This document shows, piece after piece, positions 52,279 through 61,155 of a DNA stretch of 64,000 bases. Numbering within the stretch: position 1 is the stretch's first letter; every line of letters begins with the position of its first letter. Under the pieces are notes generated by a model. That model had not been told where the DNA came from, searched no databases, and was given only the letters and a program-made list of their open reading frames with translations. The stretch comes from Desulfopila_A sp964446655. Lineage in GTDB: Bacteria > Desulfobacterota > Desulfobulbia > Desulfobulbales > Desulfocapsaceae. Made by a program: the position numbers and the translations under genes. The stretch covers positions 1-64,000 of the forward strand of contig CAYUPL010000012.1 of assembly GCA_964446655.1 (NCBI GenBank), written 5' to 3'.

Positions 52279-53201
52279 AAACAGAGAGCAATTTAGAAAA
52301 AATTTTAGCCGCTGGTCATCTTGCCGTAACATCGGAGTGTGGTCCTCCGCGTGGAGCACTGCCGGAAGAGGTTGTCAAAAAAGGGAGTTATCTCAAAGAG
52401 ATCGTCGATGCGGTCAATATCACCGATAATCAAACGGCTATGGTGAGAATGTCCAGCTTTGCCGCATCCGTCATTACCAAACAACAGGGGCTGCACCCTC
52501 TCCTGCAGATGGTGACTCGTGACCGCAACCGGCTTGCCATGCAGGCCGATATCATAGGGGCGTATTCCCTGGGTATCGACACCATGCTTTGTCTGTCGGG
52601 CGATCATACCAAGTTCGGTGATCACCCCATGGCGGCCAACGTGCATGATATCGATTCCATCCAGCTTATTCAGATGGTGAAGAATATGCGGGATGAGGGT
52701 AAATTTCAGGGAGGAGCCGATTTGAAAGGGCCGCCACCGAAAATGTTTATCGGGGCCGCCGCCAACCCCTTTGCCGATCCGTTTGAGTTACGGGTAATGC
52801 GACTTGCCAAAAAAATTAACGCGGGGGCTGACTTTATTCAGACACAGTGTATATTCAATGTAGACAAGTTTGAGAAATGGATGGAAGGGGTACGAGCTCG
52901 TGGTCTGCATGAAAAATGTTATATCCTGGCCGGAGTTACTCCGATCAAGTCGGTCGGCGCCGCAAGATATATGAAAAACAAGGTTCCCGGCATGGATGTT
53001 CCACAGGAAATTGTTGACCGCATGGCCTCCGTTCCCAAGGAAAAGCAGCCTGAGGAGGGGGTCGATATCTGTCTTGAAATTATGGAACGGCTGAAAAAGG
53101 TTGAAGGAGTTGCAGGATTTCATATTATGGCAATAGAATGGGAAGAGAAGGTTGAAGAAATAGTCAAAAGAGCCGGCCTTTTCCCTAGGCCACAGGTGTA
53201 G
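52275..53201 (+). CDS. metF: Methylene-tetrahydrofolate reductase
   Basis: Reduces methylene-tetrahydrofolate to methyl-tetrahydrofolate with FAD. The 308-residue TIM-barrel protein has the catalytic Glu in VTSECGPPRGA, CTRDRN-like TRDRNRLAMQADIIGAYSLG, the flavin loop LCLSGDHTKFGDHP and the phosphate-binding region FIQTQCIFNVDKF. AGVTPIKSVGAARYM completes the barrel. It has the shorter bacterial form that works with MetV and Hdr subunits. Coupled to metV by overlap (ATGA). Confidence 0.92.
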   Translation: MKTESNLEKILAAGHLAVTSECGPPRGALPEEVVKKGSYLKEIVDAVNITDNQTAMVRMSSFAASVITKQQGLHPLLQMVTRDRNRLAMQADIIGAYSLGIDTMLCLSGDHTKFGDHPMAANVHDIDSIQLIQMVKNMRDEGKFQGGADLKGPPPKMFIGAAANPFADPFELRVMRLAKKINAGADFIQTQCIFNVDKFEKWMEGVRARGLHEKCYILAGVTPIKSVGAARYMKNKVPGMDVPQEIVDRMASVPKEKQPEEGVDICLEIMERLKKVEGVAGFHIMAIEWEEKVEEIVKRAGLFPRPQV

Positions 53202-53243
53202 AAACGGTGGAAGAACCGAGACTGTCAAAGGAGGAATAGGATA

Positions 53244-53627
53244 ATGAGCGATAAGCAACTCATTCTTGTGGTGGATGACGATACCGATCTGGTTGAAATG
53301 ATTTCCATGAAACTGGAGAGCGAACAATTTCAGGTTGCAAAGGCGTATGATGGCGTGGAGGCCTTTGAGAAAATCAAGGAAGAGAAACCTGCCTTAATCA
53401 TCCTTGATGTGATGATGCCCAGAAAAGACGGCTATGCTCTCTGCAATGAACTGAAAAATTCCGATGAGTATAAAGATATCGTAATTATTCTGCTGACAGC
53501 CGTATCGGATGCCATCAGCTCAACAAATTATACCCATATGGGCGGCAAGACCACCCTGGCAGACGATTTTATCCCGAAGCCTATCGACCTCGACAAACTC
53601 ATGGAGATCGTCAAGGATAGCTTGTAA
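53244..53627 (+). CDS. Single-domain response regulator
   Basis: 127-residue receiver domain without an output. Acid pocket DDD (residues 12-14, VVDDDTDL), phospho-acceptor Asp in IILDVMMPRKDG (about 56), Thr/Ser switch at LLTAVSDA and Lys in DFIPKPIDL. The insert YTHMGGKTTLADDF before the Lys is a little longer than normal. An AGGAGG ribosome site is close to its ATG. It follows the metF gene by 42 bases and may be in the same transcript. It probably relays signals to one of the kinases downstream. Confidence 0.92.
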   Translation: MSDKQLILVVDDDTDLVEMISMKLESEQFQVAKAYDGVEAFEKIKEEKPALIILDVMMPRKDGYALCNELKNSDEYKDIVIILLTAVSDAISSTNYTHMGGKTTLADDFIPKPIDLDKLMEIVKDSL

Positions 53628-53695
53628 ACAGTTGTGAGGGAGTACCGGTCGGTGCCGGGACTCTCTCACGATATTCTTCATCCTCAAGAGGCGGT

Positions 53696-54541
53696 ATGGT
53701 TGATACAGTCGGGATAGGCGGTATCAAGCTGAGCGGTGAGCTGGTCCAGATCGACTTTCTGGAGTCTGACGAACAGGGGGAAAAGCTCACCTCGTTACTG
53801 CGGGATATCACTGCGGCTCAAATCAGCATTCCGCATTTGCATCAGGGCCTGAATGGTTCGGTACTGCAGACAACCCTCTGTCTTAGCGCCGATGATTTCA
53901 GCCGCCTTGAAATTGGCGGTCGTTGGAAGACAGAAGCCGATTGGCTTAGGTTTCAGCCTGCAGTCGGGACGATAGCCATTTTTCCCCACGGCTATGATAT
54001 GGGCCTGTTTGCCAGGGTTTCCCAGGCTCTGGCAAACGGGAATATNNNNNNNNNNNNNNNNNNNNNNNNNNNNNNNNNNNNNNNNNNNNNNNNNNNNNNN
54101 NNNNNNNNNNNNNNNNNNNNNNNNNNNNNNNNNNNNNNNNNNNNNAACCTTTTTCAAAGCAGGGGATGGGAGGAGTTTTGCCGGACACGGAGCAGATTTC
54201 GTCTGTTACATTACCGTATTGGGGCCCAAGAAGAGATTACCTGTGGTTTTGTGGTTGAGAAAAATGCCGACGAAATCATGGCGCAGGAGTTGGGCCGGCT
54301 GAGCAGAATTGAACACCTTTCACCACCAGATAGTGTCAGCAATGTTGAGATGATATCGTTTTACGGCCCCCATTTTCAGGATCGTTATGGTATTGCCGAT
54401 CGTGTTTTTTCCACCTTGCAGGGAAAGGGGTATCCGCTGCTTGCCTCGGGCTGCACCGGTACATCAGTTCATCTGGTTGTCCATTGTGGTCAGGCGGTTG
54501 CCGTTGCCGAGTGCCTCAAGAATATTTGCATTGTCCCCTGA
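53696..54541 (+). CDS. ACT-domain-like protein interrupted by an assembly gap
   Basis: About 281 residues if the 100-base gap has the right size. The left part (residues 1-117) has ISIPHLHQGLNGS and TTLCLSADDFSRLEIGGRW. After the gap the same frame continues with FRLLHYRIGAQEEITCGFVV, then EMISFYGPHFQDRYGIADRV and ASGCTGTSVHLVV. These look like aspartokinase-type ACT ligand-binding repeats with no kinase domain. The real reading across the gap cannot be checked, so frame and length are provisional. Confidence 0.5.
   Translation: MVDTVGIGGIKLSGELVQIDFLESDEQGEKLTSLLRDITAAQISIPHLHQGLNGSVLQTTLCLSADDFSRLEIGGRWKTEADWLRFQPAVGTIAIFPHGYDMGLFARVSQALANGNXXXXXXXXXXXXXXXXXXXXXXXXXXXXXXXXXXNLFQSRGWEEFCRTRSRFRLLHYRIGAQEEITCGFVVEKNADEIMAQELGRLSRIEHLSPPDSVSNVEMISFYGPHFQDRYGIADRVFSTLQGKGYPLLASGCTGTSVHLVVHCGQAVAVAECLKNICIVP
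54046..54145. other. Assembly gap of 100 N
   Basis: Exactly 100 undetermined bases, the standard placeholder for a scaffold join of unknown length. The true size is not known. Confidence 0.98.
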
Positions 54542-54595
54542 AGTGGTACTACCTGAAAATTCGAGGCGCTGACTTCAGCCCACCAATCATCATCT

Positions 54596-56122
54596 ATGAC
54601 TCCCAAAAAAGCAGAACAGGACTGGCGTCTACGGGTTTTTGACTCACTTTCCTACCCCACCAGAGTTCTTCGTCCCGACGGCACTATTATTGCGGTTAAC
54701 CAGCGGTTTGTTGAATATATTTATCAGACCGCGGATGACATTGTCGGCAGAAAATGCCTTGACGTCAACCGCAGGTGTTTTCCTGACCAGGATATTCCCT
54801 GTGCCGACAAGAAGGATTGTCCGCTGACTAAGGCTGTCGAACAGAAAAGAGGTCAATCGATTGTCCTTGAAGTCATCGGCAGTGATGGGGAGAAAAAATG
54901 GGAAGACCGGGTCTTTTCACCTATACTGGGGGATGATGGAGAAGTTCTTTATGTCATTGAAAGTATACGAGACATTACCCGAGTGAAAACGTTGGAAAAG
55001 ATGTATATCGGTATGCGTGAGCTTATCGATAATGTGGTGCAGAGTTCGGTCTCGGGAATCATGGCGGCGGACCGGCGTGGTAATATTATTTTGATGAACG
55101 CCGCGGCTGAAGAGCTTTTTCAATATACCGCCCAGGAGGCCAATGAAGTCAATATAGAAGATTTTTATCCCGAGGGTGTGGCGCGGGAAATTATGCAAAA
55201 ACTGCGCGACCCCAATATCGGCGGAAAGGGGAAACTGCCGGTAACAAAGATTAATGTCCGTAACCGCAATGGCGAAGAAATTCCGGTGGAAATGACGGCC
55301 GCCATTATTTACGAGGATGATAAAGAATCCGCCACCGCGGCAATATTCAACGATCTGCGGGAGAGGCTGGCGGTCGAAAAGAAGTTGAAAGAAGCGCAGA
55401 CCCAGGTAATGCAGACGGAAAAAATGGCCTCACTGGGCCGGCTGGCTGCCGGGGTTGCCCATGAAATCAATAATCCGCTCACTTCCATTCTGCTGTACGG
55501 CAACATGATGCAGGAAAAAATGGAAAGGACTGATTCGTTGCGGAAAAACCTGACATATATCCTTGAGGATGCGGAACGGTGCCGGGATATAGTGAAAAAC
55601 CTGCTGGCGTATAGCCGTCAGACAAACCCGAAAAAAGAGATATTCCTGCTCAATGCACTGGTTAATGAAAGCCTCAGCCTGATTCGTGATCAGAAGCTTT
55701 TTTTGCATATCAAGGTTGTCAAAGACCTTACAGATCATCAAGTATTTATTGATGCCGACCGACATCAACTCTGTCAGGTGGTTATCAATTTAATAATCAA
55801 TGCCATTGATGCCATGGCCGGCAAAGGGATACTGACGCTTAGAACAATCGGCGACCCCCGCAGCGGCAAGGCGTATCTGGAGGTTGCTGACACGGGGAGC
55901 GGCATTGACGAAGAGCACCTCAGTAAGATCTTCGATCCCTTTTTTACCACCAAGGCACTTGGTAAAGGCACTGGTCTCGGTTTGAGCATGGCCTATGGTA
56001 TATTGCAGGAAAACAATGGCAAAATTTATGTTAAAGACACCAGTAGCGCAGGAACAACCATTGCGATGCAACTGCCGGCAATGGCTGATTCCGACGGCTT
56101 ACTTTTTGATTCTATCGGATAA
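54596..56122 (+). CDS. PAS-domain sensor histidine kinase
   Basis: 508 residues, soluble. The first PAS (about 12-125) has a Cys-rich insert (GRKCLDVNRRCFPDQDIPCA) similar in style to the PAS of the sigma-54 activator, which suggests a related redox or metal signal. A second PAS (about 145-255) follows. HisKA has the phospho-His in LGRLAAGVAHEINNPLTSIL (about 290). HATPase shows DTGSGIDEEHLSKIFDPFF and GTGLGLSMAYG. All catalytic boxes are intact. Second of three signalling genes that follow the metF operon. Confidence 0.92.
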   Translation: MTPKKAEQDWRLRVFDSLSYPTRVLRPDGTIIAVNQRFVEYIYQTADDIVGRKCLDVNRRCFPDQDIPCADKKDCPLTKAVEQKRGQSIVLEVIGSDGEKKWEDRVFSPILGDDGEVLYVIESIRDITRVKTLEKMYIGMRELIDNVVQSSVSGIMAADRRGNIILMNAAAEELFQYTAQEANEVNIEDFYPEGVAREIMQKLRDPNIGGKGKLPVTKINVRNRNGEEIPVEMTAAIIYEDDKESATAAIFNDLRERLAVEKKLKEAQTQVMQTEKMASLGRLAAGVAHEINNPLTSILLYGNMMQEKMERTDSLRKNLTYILEDAERCRDIVKNLLAYSRQTNPKKEIFLLNALVNESLSLIRDQKLFLHIKVVKDLTDHQVFIDADRHQLCQVVINLIINAIDAMAGKGILTLRTIGDPRSGKAYLEVADTGSGIDEEHLSKIFDPFFTTKALGKGTGLGLSMAYGILQENNGKIYVKDTSSAGTTIAMQLPAMADSDGLLFDSIG

Positions 56123-56137
56123 GAGGATATATACGAA

Positions 56138-57598
56138 ATGGCTGCAATGGATACAATAACGGCACGAATTCTGGTGATTGACGACGAAGATCGCATTCGT
56201 GATGCCTGTACCATGGTTTTGGAGAGTGACGGCTACAAAGTGGAAACCGCCGATAATGCAGAGCTGGGGTTGAAGATGATAGAGGAGAGTCATTTTGACG
56301 TCATTCTGCTGGATCTGATGATGCCGGTAATATCAGGGCTTGATATTTTGCCGAGCCTTACTGAGCGGCATCCGGATACGGCCGTCATTGTCATAACCGG
56401 ATACGCTACGGTCGAACATTCCATAGAGGCCATGAAAAAAGGGGCTTTTGATTTTATACCAAAGCCTTTCACCCCAGATCAGCTGCGGGCGGTGGTTGCC
56501 AAATCAATCAAATATACCCGAGCTCTACAGGATATAAGTGATTCTAAATCGCGTTTGCGGGTCATGGTAAATGGGTTGCTCGACGGGGTCATGACAACCG
56601 ATGCCGATAAGAATATAGTGCTGGCTAACCCGGCTTTTCTCACTATGGTGGGTTATGGCGAGGCTCATGCCCGGGGGAAGGCTGTTGCCGAAGTGGTCGC
56701 CGATACGGCCATAATAAAGATAATTGATGAGGCTTTAGCGATGCCCGATGACACCATCGGCCAGTCCAGTTGCGAGATTACGCTGCAAGGTGGTGGGGAG
56801 GACAAGGAGAGAATTGTCAGTTTAAACTGTTCTCCTTTTCGCAGCAGAACAGGCCGGATTCTGGGAACGACTACGGTATTGCACGATATTACCGCTGTTA
56901 AGGAAATGGACCGAATGAAGTCGGACTTTGTTTCCATGGTCTCGCATGAAATCAGAAGCCCTATGAACTCCCTGCTGGCACAAATAAAAATCATTCTCGA
57001 TGGCCTGGCGGGTGAAGTCACAGCCAAACAGCGGGAAATACTGGAAAGGGCTTCCGGCAAGGTTAATAATCTGGTGGAACTCGTTTCCGAGCTACTGGAT
57101 CTTGCCAGGATTGAAGCCGGTACAGTGGGGCGGCAGATGGAAGATCTCTCTCTGCGGGAAATGCTGGAGGAGCAGGTCGTCTTCCACAAGGCTGGTGCCG
57201 AACAGAAAGATATTTCCATTACGCTGCAGGTTGATGGAGACCTGCCTGCTATTTTCGCAGACAGGCAGGGCATTGAAGAGATCCTGACCAACCTGATAAC
57301 CAATGCCGTTAAATATTCGCCGTCGGGTGGCAGCATTACCCTTTGTGCCGGCATGGAAGGTGATTGTGTTTCTATTCAAATACGCGACACCGGTTACGGT
57401 ATTCCCGAAGAGGATCTGGCTGAGATATTCACCCGCTTTTACCGTGTCAAAGACAAAAACACCAGAACTATTCATGGTACAGGCCTGGGACTTGCTATTG
57501 TTAAATCCATTGTTGATGCTCATCACGGTTCCATCCGGGTGGAAAGTAAACTCGAGCAGGGCACGACTTTTACCGTTCTGCTGCCCAAAAAAATCTGA
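56138..57598 (+). CDS. Response regulator-histidine kinase fusion (REC-PAS-HisKA-HATPase)
   Basis: 486 residues. N-terminal receiver (LVIDDEDRIRDAC, phospho-Asp in VILLDLMMPVISG, Lys in FIPKPF), PAS (about 140-255), HisKA with FVSMVSHEIRSPMNSLLAQI (about 275), HATPase with NLITNAVKYSPSGG, RDTGYGIPEEDLAEIFTRFY and GTGLGLAIVKSI. It can receive a phosphate from the kinase just upstream and act on an unknown partner. Only 15 bases separate it from that gene. AGAGGA ribosome site. Confidence 0.92.
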   Translation: MAAMDTITARILVIDDEDRIRDACTMVLESDGYKVETADNAELGLKMIEESHFDVILLDLMMPVISGLDILPSLTERHPDTAVIVITGYATVEHSIEAMKKGAFDFIPKPFTPDQLRAVVAKSIKYTRALQDISDSKSRLRVMVNGLLDGVMTTDADKNIVLANPAFLTMVGYGEAHARGKAVAEVVADTAIIKIIDEALAMPDDTIGQSSCEITLQGGGEDKERIVSLNCSPFRSRTGRILGTTTVLHDITAVKEMDRMKSDFVSMVSHEIRSPMNSLLAQIKIILDGLAGEVTAKQREILERASGKVNNLVELVSELLDLARIEAGTVGRQMEDLSLREMLEEQVVFHKAGAEQKDISITLQVDGDLPAIFADRQGIEEILTNLITNAVKYSPSGGSITLCAGMEGDCVSIQIRDTGYGIPEEDLAEIFTRFYRVKDKNTRTIHGTGLGLAIVKSIVDAHHGSIRVESKLEQGTTFTVLLPKKI

Positions 57599-57622
57599 AC
57601 TTCTCTATTAAAGGAGAAATAT

Positions 57623-57868
57623 ATGAAAACTATTGTGTTACTCGTTGCTTTTCTTGCTGCCGGATACGGTCTGTTGAGCTATCATTTCATTCTGCTGGAT
57701 GACAGCATGAGGATCATTAAAAAGTCCAATGTGCGCTACGAAAATACCTTTGTTGATGCCAGGGGAGCTAAAAAGCTGGAAATCCTTACAAAGCCGGATC
57801 TGATGGAGGCGGGCATCAACGATGTGATCAGACAGACGGGTGCAGCTATAGAGCAGAAGACCAACTGA
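57623..57868 (+). CDS. Small membrane-anchored hypothetical protein
   Basis: 81 residues with a single N-terminal helix (MKTIVLLVAFLAAGYGLLSY) that acts as a membrane anchor or signal, then a short soluble domain (ILLDDSMRIIKKSNVRYENTFV...). No family is recognised. A clear AAGGAG site seven bases before the ATG supports it as a real gene. It follows the kinase gene by 24 bases and may be the last gene of that transcript. Confidence 0.7.
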   Translation: MKTIVLLVAFLAAGYGLLSYHFILLDDSMRIIKKSNVRYENTFVDARGAKKLEILTKPDLMEAGINDVIRQTGAAIEQKTN

Positions 57869-57939
57869 TGGTTTTGTTTGATATATTTTAGGCGATAGGG
57901 AGAGGTTAGAAAAAATCATTCCCCGTCTGACCTTTAAAA

Positions 57940-58221
57940 ATGCTTATTATTGAAAACAGAGAAGTTTCTTTTTCCCACAGAAAAAGAAATAAACTATTTT
58001 CTTCAAAGAATAAGCATATGATACAGATACAAACATCACCTGATACAGCTCTGCCGGATCTCGTAAGTGTACCGCAGGCCGCCGAATATCTGGGAGTTGG
58101 AAGAAAAATAATCTATCAACTGCTGGAATTCGGTGAGCTGAGGGCCATCCGTCAGCAAGGCAAGGTCTCTATTGACCCTTGCAGTCTCAGAGAGTTTCGT
58201 CAAAATAAAAGGATGGTTTAA
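57940..58221 (+). CDS. Excisionase-type helix-turn-helix protein
   Basis: 93 residues from ATG 57940, or 67 from ATG 58018. The conserved part begins near 58018: LVSVPQAAEYLGVGRKIIYQ, then LLEFGELRAIRQQGKVSIDP and a Ser/Leu/Arg-rich end, which is the winged helix HTH_17 domain of phage excisionases and small regulators. Neither start has a strong ribosome site. The function is DNA binding; target unknown. It is not next to any phage gene. Confidence 0.7.
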   Translation: MLIIENREVSFSHRKRNKLFSSKNKHMIQIQTSPDTALPDLVSVPQAAEYLGVGRKIIYQLLEFGELRAIRQQGKVSIDPCSLREFRQNKRMV

Positions 58222-58433
58222 ATCATTTCCGCCAGGGCTGCCGGCCCGCTATGCGACGGTTAATGTGCGCCGTCGTAATACCAACAAACCCTTCGCCTTC
58301 CCTTTCATCCTGGAGTATCGGCGTACTGTTTTCTCTACCCTCAACGTAATGTATTCTCTGCAAGCTGCCTTTCGTGGTTTTTTTTGCGATACTTTGGTAT
58401 AGATTGATACGAAGCGTTTACGGATAATTGTGT

Positions 58434-59378
58434 TCATTCCTTCAACTGGGCGATAACCTCCTCGGCCATGGCCACATCTTCCTTGCAGCCGATAAAAATC
58501 GGCGCACGATCATCCTTGCTTTCCGGGGCTCGATCGAGAATAGGCTGATGGCCGTCCGATGCCGCACCGCCGGCTTGTTCAATGAGAAATGCCATGGGGT
58601 TCAGTTCGAAGGATAGACGCAGTTTGCCCTGGGGATGACCCTGCAGGTGCGGGTAGAGAAAAACACCACTTCCTTTAATTAGTATTTGATTGATATCAGG
58701 TACAAATCCTCCGCTATATCGTAATTTGCAGCCACCCTGTTCCAGCTGTTGCACATATTTTTCAATCGCCGGTGTAAAAAGATTGCGCAGTCCTCCGGGA
58801 GAGTAGAGATTTGCTTTTGTCTTGATCTGAATGTTTTCCCGCAAAAGGGTGAATTCCATAAGCTGGTTCATGCCGAACTCATGGACACCTTCCCCGGTAC
58901 TGTACATAAGTGTTGTTCGCGGACCGTAAAGAATATACATGGCTGCCACCTGCTGACGTCCGGGGCGAAGCAGATTGCAACCGGGAAAGATCGAGACGAT
59001 GGTCCCCACGGCCAGGTTGGCCTCCACTATCGATGAACCGTCCAGGGGATCGAAGGCTACCGAATACAGGCCGCTGCAGTTTTGCGACATGCAGATAATG
59101 TCATCGGCCTCCTCGGAGAGCACATTACCCACTACCCCGGAATGCTGCAGTCTTTTGGTGATTATCCGGTCGGCCAGCACATCAAGTGCCAGCTGTTTCT
59201 CACCGTAGAGATTCGATGTTCCGGCAACACCCAGATCACCGGTGCGGATGGAATTGATCACGTATTTGGACGCTTCGGCAATCTCGCAGATAAGGTGGAC
59301 AAGATCAGCCTCAACATTACGCTCCCGCAGATGCCTGCGCAAATCTATCTGGAACTTGGTTCTGCCTCGCTCGCTCAT
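58434..59378 (-). CDS. fbp: Fructose-1,6-bisphosphatase, class I
   Basis: Gluconeogenic phosphatase, 314 residues. The metal-binding motif is FDPLDGSSIVEANLAVGTI (about 115-133). LSEEADDII supplies the loop before it, and KLRYSGGFVPDINQIL and KLRLSFELNPMAFLIEQAGG form the substrate-binding end. The usual length of class I is 320-340, so it is full length. An AGGAAG ribosome site precedes the ATG. It stands alone; its role fits carbon fixation and sugar synthesis from C2/C3 compounds. Confidence 0.94.
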   Translation of the reverse strand: MSERGRTKFQIDLRRHLRERNVEADLVHLICEIAEASKYVINSIRTGDLGVAGTSNLYGEKQLALDVLADRIITKRLQHSGVVGNVLSEEADDIICMSQNCSGLYSVAFDPLDGSSIVEANLAVGTIVSIFPGCNLLRPGRQQVAAMYILYGPRTTLMYSTGEGVHEFGMNQLMEFTLLRENIQIKTKANLYSPGGLRNLFTPAIEKYVQQLEQGGCKLRYSGGFVPDINQILIKGSGVFLYPHLQGHPQGKLRLSFELNPMAFLIEQAGGAASDGHQPILDRAPESKDDRAPIFIGCKEDVAMAEEVIAQLKE

Positions 59379-59542
59379 GGTCTCTTCCTTTTTCCGGGTT
59401 GCTTGGCTATATAGGTTTTCTTGAGAGATTCTATAAAAACAAAGAGATGCGAAGAAAGATACCTATAAGGAACGCTGTCTTTCATCTACAACCCACCTCC
59501 AGGTGGACCGCTGCCGCAGGGAAAGACTGTCCTTAACGGGTC

Positions 59543-59815
59543 TCACTTTATTTCAGCCTTGATTACATCATCAAGGACCAGAATCTCCAGTGATGGGATG
59601 GTAGACAATCGGGCGTCGTTGCTCCGGCATGCGTTGCCGCTGCAATCTGTATGGCGTCCGGTGTTCGAATATTGTGGCGTGACTTCGCCTCTTTCGACTG
59701 CTTCAAAAAGATTTAAGATTGTCTCAAGATAAGTGGGATGTTCTTCGATAAAATAAATCAAGGGGGCTGTGTCAAGACCAATGGTTTTTCCCTTTAAGTT
59801 TGTTACCCATTCCAA
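59543..59815 (-). pseudogene. VapC-type PIN toxin with internal deletion and frameshift
   Basis: The first 44 residues are a good PIN start (TIGLDTAPLIYFIEEHPTYL then ETILNLFEAVERGEV). After that the sequence jumps. A shifted frame encodes RTPDAIQIAAATHAGATTPD, which is the expected late PIN segment, and the last residues IPSLEILVLDDVIKAEIK return to the first frame. Around 60 residues are missing at the first jump, and two frame changes remain. The toxin should be inactive. The antitoxin gene just upstream (59803-60024) is whole and overlaps it by 13 bases. Confidence 0.75.
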
Positions 59816-60024
59816 GACGATCTTTCCTCATCAATATATTTCTGTACGTCAATCCCTTGCCAGATCTGCTTTCCCTTACCACGAAGCTCGAGAATGCTTC
59901 GCGAATGGTCGCTTGTCGTTTTACGGCGAATTAAGCCGATCATCTCTTCCAATAACCGTAACTGATCGGTCATACTCAGTTCTTTAATCTCGGAAATCAC
60001 CCGATTGTAGCTGACTGCCGTCAT
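59803..60024 (-). CDS. Antitoxin-like protein paired with the broken VapC
   Basis: 73-residue protein: VISEIKELSMTDQLRLLEEM is a helix typical of small antitoxins linked to PIN toxins, followed by a basic stretch and a C-terminal tail DVQKYIDEERSSW that would bind the toxin. An AGGA site precedes the ATG. With the toxin decayed, it may persist because it is harmless or because it still neutralises a homologous toxin elsewhere. Confidence 0.65.
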   Translation of the reverse strand: MTAVSYNRVISEIKELSMTDQLRLLEEMIGLIRRKTTSDHSRSILELRGKGKQIWQGIDVQKYIDEERSSWNG

Positions 60025-60039
60025 GACATCCTCGCTGGT

Positions 60040-60399
60040 CTATGCCTCTTCACTCAAGAGATTGAGCATCATTTTCTTTGTCAACATAGCATCTATCACC
60101 TTGGTAACAACAAAACGCTCTTCCTCCTCCAATGTGTTGAGTAATTTGAGTTTATCGGAAAAAGCCTGATCCTCGATACCTATTTCGTCCGCATTGCCAT
60201 CGGTGCTGTTTATCAAATAGTCAATAGGCACATCAAGTGTTGCTGCAATTTTGACTACCGTTCCCAACGCCGGCGTGTACTTCCCGGTCTCTATTCGATT
60301 AATATTAGAAAGGTGGCACTCGACCTTTTCGGCCAACTTGGCCTGTGACAAGCCTCTTTCTTTTCTTAGCCGTTTTATATTTTGTCCTAAGTTCTTCAT
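60040..60399 (-). CDS. XRE-family transcriptional regulator
   Basis: 119 residues with a helix-turn-helix of the Cro/C1 type (IKRLRKERGLSQAKLAEKVE, then LSNINRIETGKYTPALGTVV, residues 8-48) and LDVPIDYLINS. The acidic helical C terminus (about 65-119) may be for dimerisation. A GGAGG site precedes the ATG. It lies directly upstream of the antitoxin-like gene (15-base gap), so it may be part of the same transcript. Confidence 0.85.
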   Translation of the reverse strand: MKNLGQNIKRLRKERGLSQAKLAEKVECHLSNINRIETGKYTPALGTVVKIAATLDVPIDYLINSTDGNADEIGIEDQAFSDKLKLLNTLEEEERFVVTKVIDAMLTKKMMLNLLSEEA

Positions 60400-60527
60400 T
60401 TTTGTGCCTCCATGATCAAAAAAATAACCGGACAGGGCAAAAAAGTCAATTTTTTATTGCCCGGAGTGGCAAATTATTTTTAAAAATAAAGGCCAATGGC
60501 TCACTACCAGGCCACGGATAATTTTCT

Positions 60528-60765
60528 GCCATTTCAACGGGCAACAGGCTCCAGGCAGTCTTCGCAGATACCGTCAACACGAATCTCGACGCGATCAATA
60601 GCGCCGCTGAAGGAACGTTCAAGTGAGGCCATGTTGAGGGTCATGCTTTCCGGCTCGAGACAGTCAATACGACCGTAGCGGTACAGTAAAAATGGGGGTG
60701 GCGGACATGGTTGTCGTTGGGCTTCAGTCCCGAAGATGTCAAGATACTATAATAATTATATTCTT
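60528..60765 (-). pseudogene. Degenerate partial copy of the zur gene
   Basis: The stretch 60528-60720 is closely similar to the 3' part of the intact Zur-like gene (61876-62071). It then continues into a segment like the 5' end of that gene (62272 onward: CAGTCCCGAAGAT), with about 200 bases missing between. The missing part encodes the DNA-binding helices. Several substitutions break the frame. The remaining bases of the gap 60400-60774 hold no gene. Confidence 0.8.
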
Positions 60766-60774
60766 TACAAAAAG

Positions 60775-61155
60775 TTAACTCTGACTTGCAAAGCGATCGT
60801 TTATCGCCTGATCTCTTGAGTATGGTTTTAGTCGATTAATCTGTTTTGCTTCAGGGCTATTCATGGCATGCCAAAGATCCCAATCCTGTTGCAAGCCTAG
60901 CCAGAAATCTGCAGACATACCCAAAACACGAGACAGCCGCAATGCAGTATCTGGAGTGACCGAGCGTCTGCCTTTTATAATTTCGTTCAGACGAGGGTAG
61001 GAAACGTCCAGAAGGCGAGCAAGCTTTGTTTGGGTGAGGCCAAGTGGCTTAACGAATTCCTCTAAAAGCATTTCCCCCGGATGCGTTGGGGGACGATTAC
61101 TAGGGAGCCGTCGTGCACCATCAGTGGTAATCTGTGATTTCGATATTGTAGGCAT
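60775..61155 (-). CDS. higA: HigA-type antitoxin
   Basis: 126 residues from ATG 61155; the longer frame reads through the toxin region and is not real. The opening RPPTHPGEMLLEEFVKPLGL is the HigA signature, followed by an HTH (TQTKLARLLDVSYPRLNEII) and DTALRLSRVLGMSADFWLGL. It neutralises HigB and represses its operon. The first 35 bases of higA overlap the end of higB. Intact. Confidence 0.9.
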   Translation of the reverse strand: MPTISKSQITTDGARRLPSNRPPTHPGEMLLEEFVKPLGLTQTKLARLLDVSYPRLNEIIKGRRSVTPDTALRLSRVLGMSADFWLGLQQDWDLWHAMNSPEAKQINRLKPYSRDQAINDRFASQS

